64,000 nucleotides of DNA from Gammaproteobacteria bacterium. GTDB taxonomy: Bacteria > Pseudomonadota > Gammaproteobacteria > Acidiferrobacterales > SZUA-150. The position numbers and the translations under genes were made by a program. This document shows positions 49,174 to 57,387 of the stretch, piece by piece. The notes below the pieces were generated by a model, which worked only from the letters and a program-made list of their open reading frames with translations, had not been told where the DNA came from and did no database searches. The stretch's first letter is position 1. Each line of letters begins with the position of its first letter. The DNA is taken from positions 1-64,000 of the forward strand of contig JAOUOD010000012.1 in the NCBI GenBank assembly GCA_029880545.1, in the 5' to 3' direction.

Positions 49174-50586
49174 TCACCGTTTACGCAGACGCGGGTCGAA
49201 TGCATCGCGCACCGCGTCAGAAAAAATATTGGCCGCCAGCACCAGGCCAAACATGAAAATAAATGCCGCCGTCAGGCTCCACCAGACCATGGGCTCTCGA
49301 GCCATTTCCAGTCGGGCACCATTGATCATGTTGCCCCATGAATCCATGCTGGGATCAACACCGACACCTACATAGGAAAGCACCGCTTCCGCCAGGACCA
49401 GCCCGCTGAAATCAAGCACAATGGTAATCAGGACTATATGCATCAGGTTTGGAAAGATATGACGGGTCATGATTCGCCCCGCGCGCACACCCAGCGCCTG
49501 GGCCGCCTGAACATAATCAGCTTCGCGAAGTTTCATGGTTTCCGCCCGCACCAGTCGGCACAAACCGGTCCAGCTCATAATGCCCAGTATCATGCACAGG
49601 AAAAGCAGTCGCGTGTCCGCACGCGATGCCAGGGTGTTGAATCCTTCCGGGTTGTTGGCCATGTAGACGTCGAGACTCAGAATCGCAGCAGCAATCAGCA
49701 GAACACCGGGTATTGAGCTCAAGGTCGTGTACAGGTACTGAATAACGTCATCAGCCCAGCCCCTGAAGTAGCCTGCCGTAATCCCGAGCATCACTGCAAA
49801 CGGCAGCATGATCAGCGTGGTCAACGTACCAATCATCAAGCCGGTACGAATACTCTTCAGCGATTTATACAACACATCATTACCGACCTGATCCGTGCCA
49901 AAAATATGATACAACGGTCCCAGCTCGGCTATAAAAAACACAACGAAAAGCAGAACAAAAAGGCTGGAGAGTATGGCTCGCCAGGGGGTATCGGCCTCAC
50001 CTCTTGCCAGCAATCGCAGTGCATTTTGGAAAGACAGTTCGCTGGTCATCTGTATGCGCCAGCTTACCAATGCCGCCACTGCCACCACGGTCATGAATGC
50101 CAACACCAGGACCTTTAGAGTGCGCGAGGCAATATCATCAGAAACCGTTGCCGGATCCTCCAGGTGCCTGCCACCCCAGGTCAGCCTGGAAAAACTGCGG
50201 GCACGCTTGCCCGGTTCCTGTTCGACAGTTTCCTTGGTGAAACCATACACCGCGAATGGCGATGAGTAGGTTTTCTCCTTCTGGACTCGCAACGGCTCAA
50301 TGACAAGGTCCAGCAGGCTGAGCGAATCCGGGTGATACACGGCCTCACTTTTCTCGGCACTAAGCTGTTTGTCAACCAGCTGAAAATGCACTGAATCCAG
50401 TGCACCAACCGTGACATATGCCAGCAACAATACCAGCGCTGCCATGGCCATGGGCCGTCTTCGAACCTGCCTCCAGGGAGTGCGCAAATGTTCGTGCCGT
50501 GAAGCGTAAAAAGCGAATCCGGCGATACTTAGAAACAGGATGTACAGCAACACATCGGTCGCGAGAATGTCCATGCGAAAACCCAT
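49174..50586 (-). CDS. Peptide ABC transporter permease (YejE-like), enlarged
   Basis: A 470-residue permease, well above the roughly 340 residues of E. coli YejE. The C-terminal half has the DppC-type fold with the EAA loop near LRADYVQAAQALGVRAG-type sequence (READYVQAAQALGV). The N-terminal half has extra helices and a soluble segment of about 90 residues (VHFQLVDKQLSAEKSE to RHLEDPATVSDD). This insert has no counterpart I recognise. It starts at the last base of the yejB-like gene's stop region, so they are translationally coupled. Confidence 0.88.
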   Translation of the reverse strand: MGFRMDILATDVLLYILFLSIAGFAFYASRHEHLRTPWRQVRRRPMAMAALVLLLAYVTVGALDSVHFQLVDKQLSAEKSEAVYHPDSLSLLDLVIEPLRVQKEKTYSSPFAVYGFTKETVEQEPGKRARSFSRLTWGGRHLEDPATVSDDIASRTLKVLVLAFMTVVAVAALVSWRIQMTSELSFQNALRLLARGEADTPWRAILSSLFVLLFVVFFIAELGPLYHIFGTDQVGNDVLYKSLKSIRTGLMIGTLTTLIMLPFAVMLGITAGYFRGWADDVIQYLYTTLSSIPGVLLIAAAILSLDVYMANNPEGFNTLASRADTRLLFLCMILGIMSWTGLCRLVRAETMKLREADYVQAAQALGVRAGRIMTRHIFPNLMHIVLITIVLDFSGLVLAEAVLSYVGVGVDPSMDSWGNMINGARLEMAREPMVWWSLTAAFIFMFGLVLAANIFSDAVRDAFDPRLRKR

Positions 50587-51563
50587 TACTGCAACCTCAC
50601 TCTCGGATCAACCAGCGTGTAACTGATATCGGTCAAAATCAAACCGATGATGTAGAGCACCGAACCCAGGAACACCATGGCGCGAACTATCGCAAAATCC
50701 TGACTGTTAATGGCATCGATCGTATAACTGCCAAGGCCGGGGATACCGAAGAATGATTCGGTTACCAGACTGCCAATGAACAATAACGGAATCACCACAA
50801 CCACCCCTGTAAGAATGGGGATCATGGCATTTTTCAGTACATGCCCGAACAGTACACGCAGTTCCGACAAGCCCTTGGCTCTTGCCGTTCGAACATAATC
50901 CTTGTTGATCTCTTCGAGAAACAGGATTCGATAAAGACGGGAGCTGGCCCCTATTCCCGCGACGACACCGATCAAGACCGGCAATACCAGGAACTTGATG
51001 GCATTGACACCGCCGTCATAACCGGAGATTGGAACAAGATGCAGCAACTTGCTGAGCAGGTACTGGCCACCAATAATATAAAACAGGCTGGATATGGACA
51101 TTAGCGCCACACACAGCACAACACCCCATGTATCAACATAGGTTCCACGGAAAAATGCCAGCAACATGGCAAAGGTGATATTCACCAGCAAGCCAACAAG
51201 AAATGTCGGCAATGCAATCGCCAGGCTGGGCCACATGCGCTGACTGATATCATAAACAATGTCACGACCGGAGTCGGAACGGCCAAATTCAAACACGAAC
51301 AATTTGACCGTATGCTCGTAAAAGATGGTATTGGTTATCGCCCCGCTGCCGGCTGCCTCGTTATTGATAAACAGCGGCTTGTTATAGCCGTGGTCCGATT
51401 TCCATCGATCAATAGCTTCGACAGTAACGCGCTTCTCACCCAGATGCATGCGTGCCATGTCATCTGGACTGTTGACCAGGAAAAACAGGCTGAATGTTAT
51501 GATATTGACGCCAACCAGGATTGGCACCGCGTACAGAATACGACGAAGAATATAGGCGATCAT
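50586..51563 (-). CDS. Peptide ABC transporter permease (YejB-like)
   Basis: A 325-residue integral membrane permease of DppB type, starting MIAYILRRILYAVPILVGVN and ending SYTLVDPRVRLQ, both classic. The EAA motif lies in DYVRTARAKGLSELRVLFGH. The start overlaps the stop of the binding-protein gene by four bases. A longer frame upstream exists only within that gene. Confidence 0.93.
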   Translation of the reverse strand: MIAYILRRILYAVPILVGVNIITFSLFFLVNSPDDMARMHLGEKRVTVEAIDRWKSDHGYNKPLFINNEAAGSGAITNTIFYEHTVKLFVFEFGRSDSGRDIVYDISQRMWPSLAIALPTFLVGLLVNITFAMLLAFFRGTYVDTWGVVLCVALMSISSLFYIIGGQYLLSKLLHLVPISGYDGGVNAIKFLVLPVLIGVVAGIGASSRLYRILFLEEINKDYVRTARAKGLSELRVLFGHVLKNAMIPILTGVVVVIPLLFIGSLVTESFFGIPGLGSYTIDAINSQDFAIVRAMVFLGSVLYIIGLILTDISYTLVDPRVRLQ

Positions 51564-53755
51564 GCGCGCACCTGCCTTTCCTTGCGGCGATACAGGACAA
51601 TTGCCGGCACAATTCCCGCCAGAACCGCCAGCAGGGTCAGTACAACCGGCCACCATACCGGTTTGTTCCAATCATGACGACGCTGTTCCCGTAGCTCGGC
51701 ATCAACCCGCATATACTTGAACGTGTTATGTGACATCAGGTGCAACTTGTGATTCCTGACCCAGTCATGCTGCAGCACGAATTTCTTGGGATGATAGCCC
51801 CAGGCCCATGGCGCATCACGACGAAGAACTTCCTGGATTCTGTCCATTATCTTCTGCCGCGCCGGTCCATTGTCCATATCTTTCACCTGCTCAAACAGGC
51901 GATTAAATTCCGGGCTGTCATAGTTTGCCGCGTTCTCGCCATGGAACTTGACCTTGCCGTTAGGTCCATACAACAGGAACAGGAAGTTTTCTGGATCCGG
52001 GTAGTCTGCGTTCCAGCCCCAGGAAAATATCTGTGAACTGCCGTCACGCATCTTGTCCTGGAAACGGTTATAGTCTGTTGCGCGCACGACCAGTTGAATA
52101 TTGAGCTTTTCAAACTGCTTGCGCATCCAGTCAAAACGGGCTTTCTGTTCAGGACCGGCAGCGCGCTCATCCAGGTACAACAACAGGCGCTGACCGGTCT
52201 TGGGATCAACGCCGTTCTCGTAACCAGCCTGCTTCAGAATTCGCCTGGCCTCATCGATTGATTTGCGTTTTGGCTTGCCATCCACCCAGTCATAGACATA
52301 GGGATTAATGCCGGCTTCGCCTTCCTGGTAACCGAATATGCCGGGCGGTAACAGGCTTTGTGCAGCAATACCGCGACCGTTCCGGAAAATCGACACTTCT
52401 TCTTCATAATCAATGGCAATGGAAATCGCCTGGCGCAACTTGCGCGCCCTGTCGCTATAGCCACCAATTACGGGATCAAGCATGTTGAATCCCAGGTACG
52501 ATGTTGTCGACCGGACGACGGCAAGCAGTTCAATGCCCTTGTCTCTCATCTCGGGAGTAACATCCGTATCGCCGGTAGCATTGAACTGAACCGCCTGGTC
52601 GAAACTCTCGGCGCTGACACCTGACTGGTCATAGTAACCCTGGAGGAACTTGTTCCAGTAGGGTATACCCTCTTTCTCCAGGCTGAAGATAATCTTGTCG
52701 ATAAATGGCATCTTCCCGCCGGCATCATTCAGCAGGCCACCCGTCTTGTCGGCTTCTTCTCCTTCCGATGGGTACAGTTCGCCGCGGAAATTGGGATTGC
52801 GCTCCAGCACCATTTGCCTGTTGGGATCATTCACTGTCAACATGTAGGCACCGGTACCGATTGAATACCAGTCCAGCGTCAGGTTGCGCTCATCCATGCC
52901 GGGTTGTGAAAAAAACAAATCGGCTTCCCACGGCATGGGCGCGAAAAACTGCATGGCCATCCAGTAGATGAACTGGGGATACTTGCCCTTGATGGTGATT
53001 TCGTAGGTATGGTCATCGACAAGTTTTACGCCCTTGATGTCATGCTTGCGCAAATCAAGAAATGGCTTGTCCTTTATATCCTTGTATTGCTGATCAGCCT
53101 TGGTCAATTCCTCCATCAATTCCCGTAAACCGACAATATATTCGGCCATCAGGCTGTAGATCGGTGAATGCAGGCGTGGACTGGCCAGCCGCTTGATCTG
53201 ATAAACATAGTCTGCTGCAGTCAGTTCACGGGTACCCTGATGCTCAAACTGTCGGAGTTGAAAAATACCCTCGAGCTTGTCTCGATCAAGATTGTGATAG
53301 CGATACTGGCCGGCGTCGTCGCGTGCCAGGGCCGGGTGTGGCTGAAACAGAATACCCTTCTTGATCTCAATTCTATAAACGCTGTAGGCAATACGGTCCG
53401 GCGAAACAGGGTCCGCCAATCGACGCTGCTTGCTGTCGTAATAGACCGGCTTTGGTATGGCAGTTGCCGTGGAAGGCATTAACTCGTAGGGGCGCTTCAG
53501 GTAATGATACTCGAAAGGCGGTTCGTAAATATTGCCGATCACATCGTATTCGTTTTCGCTGTAGGAGCGCGCCGGGTCCATACGCTTTGGCTTTACGGAA
53601 AACGAGGTATAAAGCGTATTGCTGCCGGATTCACGATCCGGATACGGATTATTCCAGGATGCCTGTACGCTGATTCCGAAGCAGAACATGAATAATGCCG
53701 AGAAACCTGTCGCCAGGACCCGGTTCAAACCGGGATTCTTGTTTCTTGTTGTCAC
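51560..53755 (-). CDS. Peptide-binding protein of ABC transporter with C-terminal membrane anchor
   Basis: A 731-residue solute-binding protein of family 5 (YejA/OppA-like), longer than the usual about 600. N-terminal signal peptide to about residue 32 (FSGLF-like core ALFMFCFGISVQA), then NTLYTSFSVKPKRMDPARSY. The far C terminus is a membrane helix (about 698-720, WWPVVLTLLAVLAGIVPAIV) followed by a basic tail, so the protein is probably tethered to the inner membrane. The start is GTG preceded by TGGAG. A long hairpin lies a few bases upstream of that Shine-Dalgarno. Confidence 0.9.
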   Translation of the reverse strand: MTTRNKNPGLNRVLATGFSALFMFCFGISVQASWNNPYPDRESGSNTLYTSFSVKPKRMDPARSYSENEYDVIGNIYEPPFEYHYLKRPYELMPSTATAIPKPVYYDSKQRRLADPVSPDRIAYSVYRIEIKKGILFQPHPALARDDAGQYRYHNLDRDKLEGIFQLRQFEHQGTRELTAADYVYQIKRLASPRLHSPIYSLMAEYIVGLRELMEELTKADQQYKDIKDKPFLDLRKHDIKGVKLVDDHTYEITIKGKYPQFIYWMAMQFFAPMPWEADLFFSQPGMDERNLTLDWYSIGTGAYMLTVNDPNRQMVLERNPNFRGELYPSEGEEADKTGGLLNDAGGKMPFIDKIIFSLEKEGIPYWNKFLQGYYDQSGVSAESFDQAVQFNATGDTDVTPEMRDKGIELLAVVRSTTSYLGFNMLDPVIGGYSDRARKLRQAISIAIDYEEEVSIFRNGRGIAAQSLLPPGIFGYQEGEAGINPYVYDWVDGKPKRKSIDEARRILKQAGYENGVDPKTGQRLLLYLDERAAGPEQKARFDWMRKQFEKLNIQLVVRATDYNRFQDKMRDGSSQIFSWGWNADYPDPENFLFLLYGPNGKVKFHGENAANYDSPEFNRLFEQVKDMDNGPARQKIMDRIQEVLRRDAPWAWGYHPKKFVLQHDWVRNHKLHLMSHNTFKYMRVDAELREQRRHDWNKPVWWPVVLTLLAVLAGIVPAIVLYRRKERQVRA

Positions 53756-53767
53756 TTGATCTCCACT

Positions 53768-53802
53768 GGCGCCTATTTGCTGCCTGATGGCAGGCAGGCG
53801 CC
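53768..53802 (-). other. Hairpin in the leader of the peptide transporter operon
   Basis: Arms GGCGCCT (53768-53774) and AGGCGCC (53796-53802) enclose an inner TGCC/GGCA pairing. On the minus strand it ends three bases before the GGAG Shine-Dalgarno of the binding-protein gene, so it could affect translation or mRNA stability. No T run follows, so it is not a terminator. Confidence 0.5.
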
Positions 53803-53839
53803 CTCCCCAGTAATGCTGAGCATAGTATTATTTTCATGT

Positions 53840-53869
53840 TTGTCGCAAACCCGGAAATCCGGGTACAAT
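53840..53869 (+). promoter_or_regulatory. fabI promoter with internal palindrome
   Basis: -10 TACAAT (53864-53869) with -35 TTGTCG (53840-53845) and an 18-base spacer. Inside the spacer lies the inverted repeat ACCCGGA-AA-TCCGGGT (53849-53864), touching the -10, where a repressor could bind. No fatty-acid regulator is encoded in the window. Confidence 0.5.
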
Positions 53870-53940
53870 CCGTAAAGACCCGCAGGCCCCGGTCGTTCGC
53901 GGCTGGCGCCTATCGTAACAAAAACTGAGGGAGAATAAAC

Positions 53941-54720
53941 ATGGGTTTTCTGGCAGGAAAACGGGCGCTGATTGTTGGCGCGGCCAGCGAACGATCTATC
54001 GCCTGGGGCATTGCCAAGGCAATGCATCGTGAGGGCGCGGAACTGGCGTACACCTACCAAACCGAAAAGCTGAAGGCCCGGGTAGACAAAATGGCAACCC
54101 AGACCGAATCGGACATTGTGTTGCCCCTGGACGTCAGCAGCGATGAACAGATTGACCATGTCTTTTCCGAACTCGACAATTACTGGGACGGGCTGGACAT
54201 CATCATTCATTCCGTTGCCTTTGCGCCGCGCGACCAGCTGGAAGGCAATTACGTGGACGCGGTGACCCGCGAAGGCTTCAATATCGCCCACGAAATCAGC
54301 TCCTACAGCTTCGCAGCACTGGCCAAGTCAGGACGCCAAATGATGCAGGGTCGTAATGGCTCAATGCTGACCTTGAGCTATATTGGCGCCGAACGGGCCA
54401 TCTCCAACTATAATGTTATGGGGCTCGCCAAGGCATCACTCGAAGCCAATGTGCGCTACATGGCGGCGGCATTGGGTCCGGAAGGCATTCGCGTAAATGG
54501 CATCTCCGCCGGCCCCATCAAGACCCTGGCTGCTGCCGGTATAGGTGATTTCCGGAAGATATTCGACTTTTACGAAAAGAACGCGCCGCTGCGCCGGGGC
54601 GTGACCATCGAAGAAGTTGGCAACTGTGCCGCGTTCCTGTGTTCCGATTTGGCATCCGGCATCACCGGTGAGGTGACCTACGTTGACGGTGGCTTCAGCA
54701 AGGTGGCCGTCAACACCTGA
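53941..54720 (+). CDS. fabI: Enoyl-[acyl-carrier-protein] reductase [NADH]
   Basis: A 259-residue short-chain dehydrogenase that performs the last step of fatty acid elongation. N-terminal [15 protein letters not shown] is the FabI cofactor motif. Catalytic Tyr157 and Lys164 form the Y-x6-K motif, with Tyr147 also conserved. A Shine-Dalgarno GAGGGAGAA precedes the ATG. Ends at a strong terminator shared with ppiD. Confidence 0.97.
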   Translation: MGFLAGKRALIVGAASERSIAWGIAKAMHREGAELAYTYQTEKLKARVDKMATQTESDIVLPLDVSSDEQIDHVFSELDNYWDGLDIIIHSVAFAPRDQLEGNYVDAVTREGFNIAHEISSYSFAALAKSGRQMMQGRNGSMLTLSYIGAERAISNYNVMGLAKASLEANVRYMAAALGPEGIRVNGISAGPIKTLAAAGIGDFRKIFDFYEKNAPLRRGVTIEEVGNCAAFLCSDLASGITGEVTYVDGGFSKVAVNT

Positions 54721-54743
54721 CAGATAACCGGTTCACTGAAAAC

Positions 54744-54776
54744 AAAAGCCTGCTTGAATCAAGCAGGCTTTTTTTG
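54744..54776. terminator. Bidirectional terminator between fabI and ppiD
   Basis: An 11-bp stem (AAAGCCTGCTT with AAGCAGGCTTT, 5-base loop) is flanked by A and T runs, so it can end both fabI (plus) and ppiD (minus). Confidence 0.9.
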
Positions 54777-54801
54777 GTCCATATGTCTGCAGGCAGGCCT
54801 G

Positions 54802-56676
54802 CTACAGATTCTCCGGGAATATCTTGACATCCGCCTGTTCACGCAGGCCGGCCTGGAAGTTGGCAAAGTAACCGTCGCCCTGTCGTCCGGAAAGGGTCTC
54901 CTGCATTCGTTTACGATCCGCCGCAGAGGCAGCATCTGCCTTACCTTCGACAATGCGAACCAGGGCAAATACAGCAGCACCCTTGACACCAAGGTCCACA
55001 TCACCCAGCACCTGCCTGCCTTCGACTGGATGATCAGCGGCAAATGCAGCCGATACCAGCGCGTTATCCACACCGGTATTCTGCTCCTGATTCAGGGTTT
55101 TGGCGCTAACCAGTCGGAAACCCAGGCTGGCTGCCGCTTTACCCAATCCCTGCTTGTCGGCTGCCTGACGAAGCTGGTTACGCTGCTCAACAACCATGGA
55201 GGCAGCTTTCTGGTTTCGCAGAATATTTTCGATGTCATTCCGAACCTGCTCATACGGCTTCGCCTTGCTCGGCCGATGCCCCGAGACACGCAATGCCACC
55301 AGTGTGGTGTCGCCCACTTCCAGGGATTCGCTATTACGGCCCTGGTCAAGCACTTCCGGATTGAATGCCGCCTCGACCACCGGGCGCTTGGATGTAATTC
55401 CGGCCTTGCCACCGCTTCTGCCAAACCAGTCTGAGGTTTGCAGCTTCAGGCCCAGCTCTTTCGCTGCCGGTTCGAGGCTGTCCGGATTTTCAAAAACAAG
55501 GTTATAGAACGTTTCGTTCAAACCGTAAAACTGCTCTTCGCCTTTTCGCTGACGATAGGTTTTGATCAACTCGGCGCGCATCGATGCATAGGGTTTACGG
55601 ACAGCTGGCTGAAGCTCGGTAAGCTTGATCAGGTGATAACCAAACTGGGTTTTGACCGGGCCAACAAGCTCTCCTTTTTTGCCAAGGCTCATGGCCGCCT
55701 GCTCGAATTCCTTGACCATCACTCCCGGCTGCAGGTAACCGAGGTCACCACCTTTGCCAGCAGAACCCGGGTCATCGGAGTGTTTCCTCGCCAGCGCGGC
55801 AAAATCCTTGCCCGCACCCAGTTGATTCGCCAGATCATTGGCTTCGTCCAGAGCCTTCTGGTCATCGCCCTCGATCAATATATGACTGATCCTGCGCTTC
55901 TCTTTTTTCAGAAACGCTCCAGATGAGGTCTGGTTATAAAACTCCTTCAACTCTTCCTCGCTGGGTACATACCCGGCAGCAAGTGCTGCCGCAGACAACT
56001 CAATATATGATACCTGCACCTGCTCCTCAGTCTGAAAGCGGGAAGTATTGGCTTCGTAGTACGCCCGCATCTCGTTATCGGTGATCTTCAGCCCGGAACG
56101 GAAACGTGAAGGCTCGATCAATACGTAATCAATAACGCGCTGCTGCTGCGCCAGCGCAAGGGCCTGATCAACAGCCTTGTCAGTGACAATGGCGGATTGA
56201 CGATAGGTATCCAGTAGTTGCTGCAGCGCCAGGCTTTCACGTGACTGGCTTTCATATTCGCGCACACTGGTACTTGCCGAACGCAACGCGGTTTGATACA
56301 TCGCCGGATCGAACTGGCCATTGGTCTGAAAATATGTTTGCGAACGGATATAATCACTCAGCTGAACGTCGCTGGCCCTGTAACCAAGTGACCGGATCTC
56401 AGCCATCAGCAGCGACTCGTTAATCAGAGACTCTACTACCTGCTGCTTGATGAACGGGTTATCCCACATGGATGGCGGAACATTGGATTTGTAACGGTCG
56501 AGCGCACGCAGATAAACCTGCTTGGGCACTTCAACACCCTTGCCCTTTGCCACCAACAGGTTCGAGCCACCCTCAAAGTAGGAATTGATTCCCCACAATG
56601 AGAAGACAGCAATAATAATGCCTACGATAAGTGCGGCGGCGACGCCACGTGTTTTTTCTCTAATAGCAATCAGCAT
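54802..56676 (-). CDS. ppiD: Periplasmic folding chaperone PpiD
   Basis: A 624-residue inner-membrane-anchored protein. A membrane helix near 13-33, a SurA-like N-terminal chaperone region, then a parvulin domain (about 263-355, with RISHILIEGD, LGYLQPGVMVKEFEQAA and TQFGYHLIKLTE) and a long C-terminal part. In E. coli PpiD works with YfgM at the Sec translocon, and yfgM is also present here. It follows two tRNA genes and lon. Confidence 0.93.
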   Translation of the reverse strand: MLIAIREKTRGVAAALIVGIIIAVFSLWGINSYFEGGSNLLVAKGKGVEVPKQVYLRALDRYKSNVPPSMWDNPFIKQQVVESLINESLLMAEIRSLGYRASDVQLSDYIRSQTYFQTNGQFDPAMYQTALRSASTSVREYESQSRESLALQQLLDTYRQSAIVTDKAVDQALALAQQQRVIDYVLIEPSRFRSGLKITDNEMRAYYEANTSRFQTEEQVQVSYIELSAAALAAGYVPSEEELKEFYNQTSSGAFLKKEKRRISHILIEGDDQKALDEANDLANQLGAGKDFAALARKHSDDPGSAGKGGDLGYLQPGVMVKEFEQAAMSLGKKGELVGPVKTQFGYHLIKLTELQPAVRKPYASMRAELIKTYRQRKGEEQFYGLNETFYNLVFENPDSLEPAAKELGLKLQTSDWFGRSGGKAGITSKRPVVEAAFNPEVLDQGRNSESLEVGDTTLVALRVSGHRPSKAKPYEQVRNDIENILRNQKAASMVVEQRNQLRQAADKQGLGKAAASLGFRLVSAKTLNQEQNTGVDNALVSAAFAADHPVEGRQVLGDVDLGVKGAAVFALVRIVEGKADAASAADRKRMQETLSGRQGDGYFANFQAGLREQADVKIFPENL

Positions 56677-56928
56677 GGGAACTTACTCTGCGGCTTGACC
56701 AAACTGGTATCGGTTCAACAATCCATTGGTTGTCTTGTTTATAGGTATCTGTGGAATGCGGTTCGCCGGCCGTACCGGTAAAACCTGTCCGGGCGCAAGT
56801 TTACTATGTAAAAGCCGGTGAAAATAGAGGGGCGGGACCGATGCTGCGGCCCAGGCCGGATCTGATGAATTTCGGATTCTCGGGCAATGACATCCCGGGA
56901 AGGATGCCGCCGAGTAAACTAAGGAAAG

Positions 56929-57005
56929 TGGCGGAGCGGACGGGGCTCGAACCCGCGACCCCCGGCGTGACAGGCCGGTATTCTAACCAACTGAACTACC
57001 GCTCC
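56929..57005 (-). tRNA. tRNA-Asp (GTC anticodon)
   Basis: A 77-base tRNA with CCA. The acceptor GGAGCGG pairs with CCGCTCC, the anticodon loop CTGTCAC gives GTC, and the T loop is TTCGAGC. It follows tRNA-Val and precedes ppiD. Confidence 0.96.
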
Positions 57006-57043
57006 GCAGAGACTGCGCAAATCCCGCCGGCAAGGGCGAGAAA

Positions 57044-57119
57044 TGGTGGGTGCTGAGGGAGTCGAACCCCCGACATTCGCCTTGTAAGGGCGACGCTCTA
57101 CCAGCTGAGCTAAGCACCC
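57044..57119 (-). tRNA. tRNA-Val (TAC anticodon)
   Basis: A 76-base tRNA with CCA. The acceptor GGGTGCT pairs with AGCACCC, the anticodon loop CTTACAA gives TAC, and the T loop is TTCGACT. It is 38 bases upstream of tRNA-Asp, so the two are probably one transcript. Confidence 0.96.
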
Positions 57120-57295
57120 GCGCTATCTGGCATTTTCTTTTCCCTGTCAGGACAGTTATCCACTTCAGGGCTTCCCTGGGGTGTCACCTGGCAAACCCTG
57201 CCAGCCCCGAAGGCGCGCTAGTGTACGGCATCAGCGCATGCTTTGCCAGCACCAATTCCATCAAATTTTGCCTGTCAGAAACCATTGCATCAGGC

Positions 57296-57325
57296 AAAAA
57301 AAGAGGCCCGGATCAAGTCCGGGCC
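57296..57325 (-). terminator. Intrinsic terminator after lon
   Basis: On the minus strand GGCCCGGA, a 5-base loop and TCCGGGCC are followed by TCTTTTTTT. It ends the lon transcript before the tRNA pair. Confidence 0.85.
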
Positions 57326-57387
57326 CGCTTTTTACAAGCCTGCGGCGTCACTGTCAAGAACGCCGTTGCAACGCATGAAGCCCCGTA

